Below are positions 61,701 through 64,000 of a stretch of 64,000 nt of DNA, in pieces. This DNA comes from Mytilus trossulus. Taxonomy: Eukaryota; Mollusca; Bivalvia; Mytilida; Mytilidae. Both the position numbers and the translations under genes were made by a program. Positions within the stretch are counted from its first letter, which is position 1; each line of letters starts with the position of its first letter. The DNA lies in the NCBI RefSeq assembly GCF_036588685.1, contig NC_086386.1, forward strand, positions 21,348,931 through 21,412,930. The letters run 5' to 3'. The notes under the pieces are model-generated. The model was not told the DNA's origin, ran no database searches, and saw nothing but the letters and a program-made list of their open reading frames with translations.

Positions 61701-63515
61701 ATGGATTTATGTAGCTTAAACAATTAGGAAAATAAACCAAATATGTCAAGACTTCAACGAAAGAATGTAAATAAAAAAATTCCATTATGACAAAGAATGT
61801 TCGCGTTCTTATCGGATTTCCACCTGAAAAGTAAATTTCATTGAGAAACCAATTAAGGGATCAATAGCAATTAGAAGAAATTGTAGTACCCTTCCTGCTA
61901 ATAAAACACTTGTACAAATTAGCAGAAAATATATATTTATTTTCAAGCTTATTTACCATGGTTTGAATTGATCTTGCATTTATAGTTTTAAATACAAGAG
62001 TTTTCTCCCTTCGTCTAGTAAGAAACCAAATTTTCAAGTTGTACTTTTATTTGGTTGATCGGATAACATTCTTTATTAATTTTAACATATATTTTTAATG
62101 TATACAAGACTCATTATGGTAGTTTTCAGAAAAATAAGCATAAAATCAATAAAAAGTAAAAACCGAAGTGAAAAATTTCTTTAGTGAACTTCATTTCTTT
62201 CTTGTTTGTAGGTCTAGAGAACGGATTTTGTGAAAACTAGCTCTTTTGTATTAATAAAGTGTCCACATTATTTTTTACAAATAAGATATCAAACTCAAAC
62301 ATAAAAAAAACACACAAAAGAGTATATTAATCTAATTGTTAATAAAAATGTGTTCTCAAAGATTTATTTTTAAAAAGTGATAAATGAAAATAAATATCTA
62401 GCTTCAGAATTGATATCAAAATCAATGAATGTTTAACTATTTATCTAATGTGGAAGACGTTCTTTGTGGAGTGGATAAAAGCTTTTCTTTTCCATTCTTC
62501 CACAATTTTAAAAGATCTTTAAAAGTCTTTAATCACGATCCTATGTGAATATAAATATGCATATTTGTTAGGACAATAGAGAGAATTATGTAGACCACAT
62601 GAACTTATTTGGTGACTAAAATAAATAATTATTATCTTTGACTTTTCTTTTCGATGAATTTCAATTAAATAGCGCTCATATGCATTCAAACGGAGAATCA
62701 CTCTTAACTTTGAATGATTTACATTAGTCGAAACTGAACCCCGACTTTTCCTTACGGTAAAATCAATGTGCGTGAACTTTCGATCAGTATTGGGTTCTAT
62801 GTGTATTGCTGTCGTGTTTACTGTAACAAAGGAGTAGATAAAAAATATAGTAATACAATACTATTATGATTGACTTGTCAAAACAAAAATGCTTTCTACT
62901 TGATACTTACTTAACGACACAAAAGAAATTAAAACAATAGGATAGGAATTAAACATGGCTCCAAGGAATAATAATAAATATTAACAATTCTGAATATACA
63001 TTTGGATTATGTTGAAATTAAAAAATAAAATGATAAAGTAAACAAATTTGGATAAACCAGCTTTCAGACAGTAATGATTTGGATCTTCGTTTTATGTGTC
63101 TTCGTTTCGAGGATAGCTGTAATTGGTAAGTATTGAATGCATATATAAATATACCAGTTTTAAATAATATATCAATAAGTACAAGCACAAACCTAAATAT
63201 CTGCACACTGAGATTTTAAGTTTAACATTCGAGGAAATACAGTTTAGCTATATGTATCTATGTTGGCACGAACTCGATATTTATAAGTTTCCGTTATAGC
63301 TATATTACATATCTTGCTGTTTTTATCACAAGGCAGATGATATGAAAAACAAAAGCGGTAATTTCTATATCCTCCGTCCCATAGCAAAGCAGTAATTCCC
63401 CAGAAATCACCCGTCCGTTCTTTCGAGAGTCCGTGTGTATGTTGTATCAGCAACTCATTATAAATCACTGAGTTTATATGGTGTCTTGAAAAGTTTGAGA
63501 ACAGCTGATATTATA
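58738..63515. other. Intergenic stretch with R1 and R2 fragments
   Basis: A (TA)n run at 58841-58860, a reversed R2 copy at about 58905-59050 (GGTGTGAGCCAAGGCTCCGT), a worn R1 copy at 59085-59215 and a 21-bp tandem duplication at 60757-60798 (GTACGGTAGCAGTTC/GTACGGTAGTAGTTC). No ORF has a recognisable domain; 59548-59733 (61 codons) was considered and not called. From 60800 to 63515 I see nothing. Confidence 0.45.
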
Positions 63516-64000
63516 AAAAAGAAGATGTGGTATTTTTGCCAATGCGACAACTATCCACAAAAGACCAAAATGACACAAACATTAACAACTATAGGTAACC
63601 GTAAGGCCTTCAACAATGAGCAAATCCCATACCGCATAGTCGGCTATAAAAGGCCCCGATAAGACAATGTAAAATAATTCAAACGAGAAAACTAACGGCC
63701 TTATTTATTTTAAAAAATGAACGAAAAACAAATATGTAACACATAAACAAACGACAACCACTGAATTACAGGCTCCTGACTTGGAACAGGCACATACACA
63801 GATAATGTGGCGGGGTTAAACATGTTAACGGGATCCCAACCCTCCCCTAACCTGGGACAGTGGTATAACAGTACAAAATAAGAACGAACTACAAAAATCA
63901 GTTGAAAAAGGCTTAACTCATCAGATAGACAAAAAATACAAGTAGACGTGGCCGAGTACTTATACATCCCGACAAAAAAAGACACAATGAACAGATCTGA
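63516..64000 (+). repeat. Longest R1 copy, cut by the window end
   Basis: Begins AAGAAGATGTGGTATTTTTG, then AACTATAGGTAACCGTAAGG, AAGGCCCCGATAAGACAATG, ACAACCACTGAATTACAGGC, GATCCCAACCCTCCCCTAAC and GACGTGGCCGAGTACTTATA. It shows that R1 is longer than 480 bp and that shorter copies elsewhere are truncations. The short - strand ORF at 63710-63985 is a shadow of it. Confidence 0.85.

Overview
The window is eukaryotic nuclear DNA from an invertebrate, most likely a marine bivalve close to Mytilus. The evidence is A+T-rich sequence, split genes with clean GT-AG introns, low gene density, and many short dispersed repeats that I recognise from memory as mussel-type. No database search was made, so the genus is an inference. 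I see no CRISPR array, rRNA or stand-alone tRNA gene.

Four protein-coding host genes can be supported. Two are paralogous secreted or membrane-anchored alpha/beta-hydrolases of the putative-esterase type. One is on the + strand (1635-7155) and one on the - strand (23918-29105). They point at each other and share the same four-exon structure with nearly identical exon lengths. The third (41920-46283, + strand) encodes a 794-residue secreted protein that resembles the plant-type SURNod19 family with a DOMON-like segment inserted. The fourth (54718-56416, + strand) encodes a complete 381-residue Gfo/Idh/MocA-family NAD(P)-dependent oxidoreductase.

The space between the two esterases is packed with mobile DNA. 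The most striking item is a compact, apparently intact tyrosine-recombinase element at 9936-12322. It has a CCHC gag-like ORF and a YR ORF with a full catalytic set, enclosed by split direct repeats in the order A1-ORFs-B1-A2-C-B2. That is the layout of Ngaro/DIRS-like retrotransposons, but there is no reverse transcriptase or RNase H. Also present are a decayed Tc1/mariner element (about 14951-16858), a set of overlapping inverted repeats (18.1-21.1 kb) and a small foldback element (13181-13329). Just beyond the 5' side of the - strand esterase lies a 1.76-kb minisatellite of a 20-bp unit (29885-31645) with higher-order structure.

The right half holds a broken LINE (about 35160-38720), two tRNA-type SINE copies (13895-14200 and 47485-47740), a head-to-head pair of another tRNA-like repeat forming a large palindrome (58149-58737), and many copies of four or five dispersed repeat families. 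In the entries these are called R1 (starts near AGAAGATGTGGTATGATT), R2 (contains GTGTGAGCCAAGGCTCCGT or its complement), R3 (contains GGGACGAAAGATACCA), R4 (contains ACAACAACCCGACCAT) and R5 (contains CCTCAATGCTCTTCAACTT). These names are local to this annotation.
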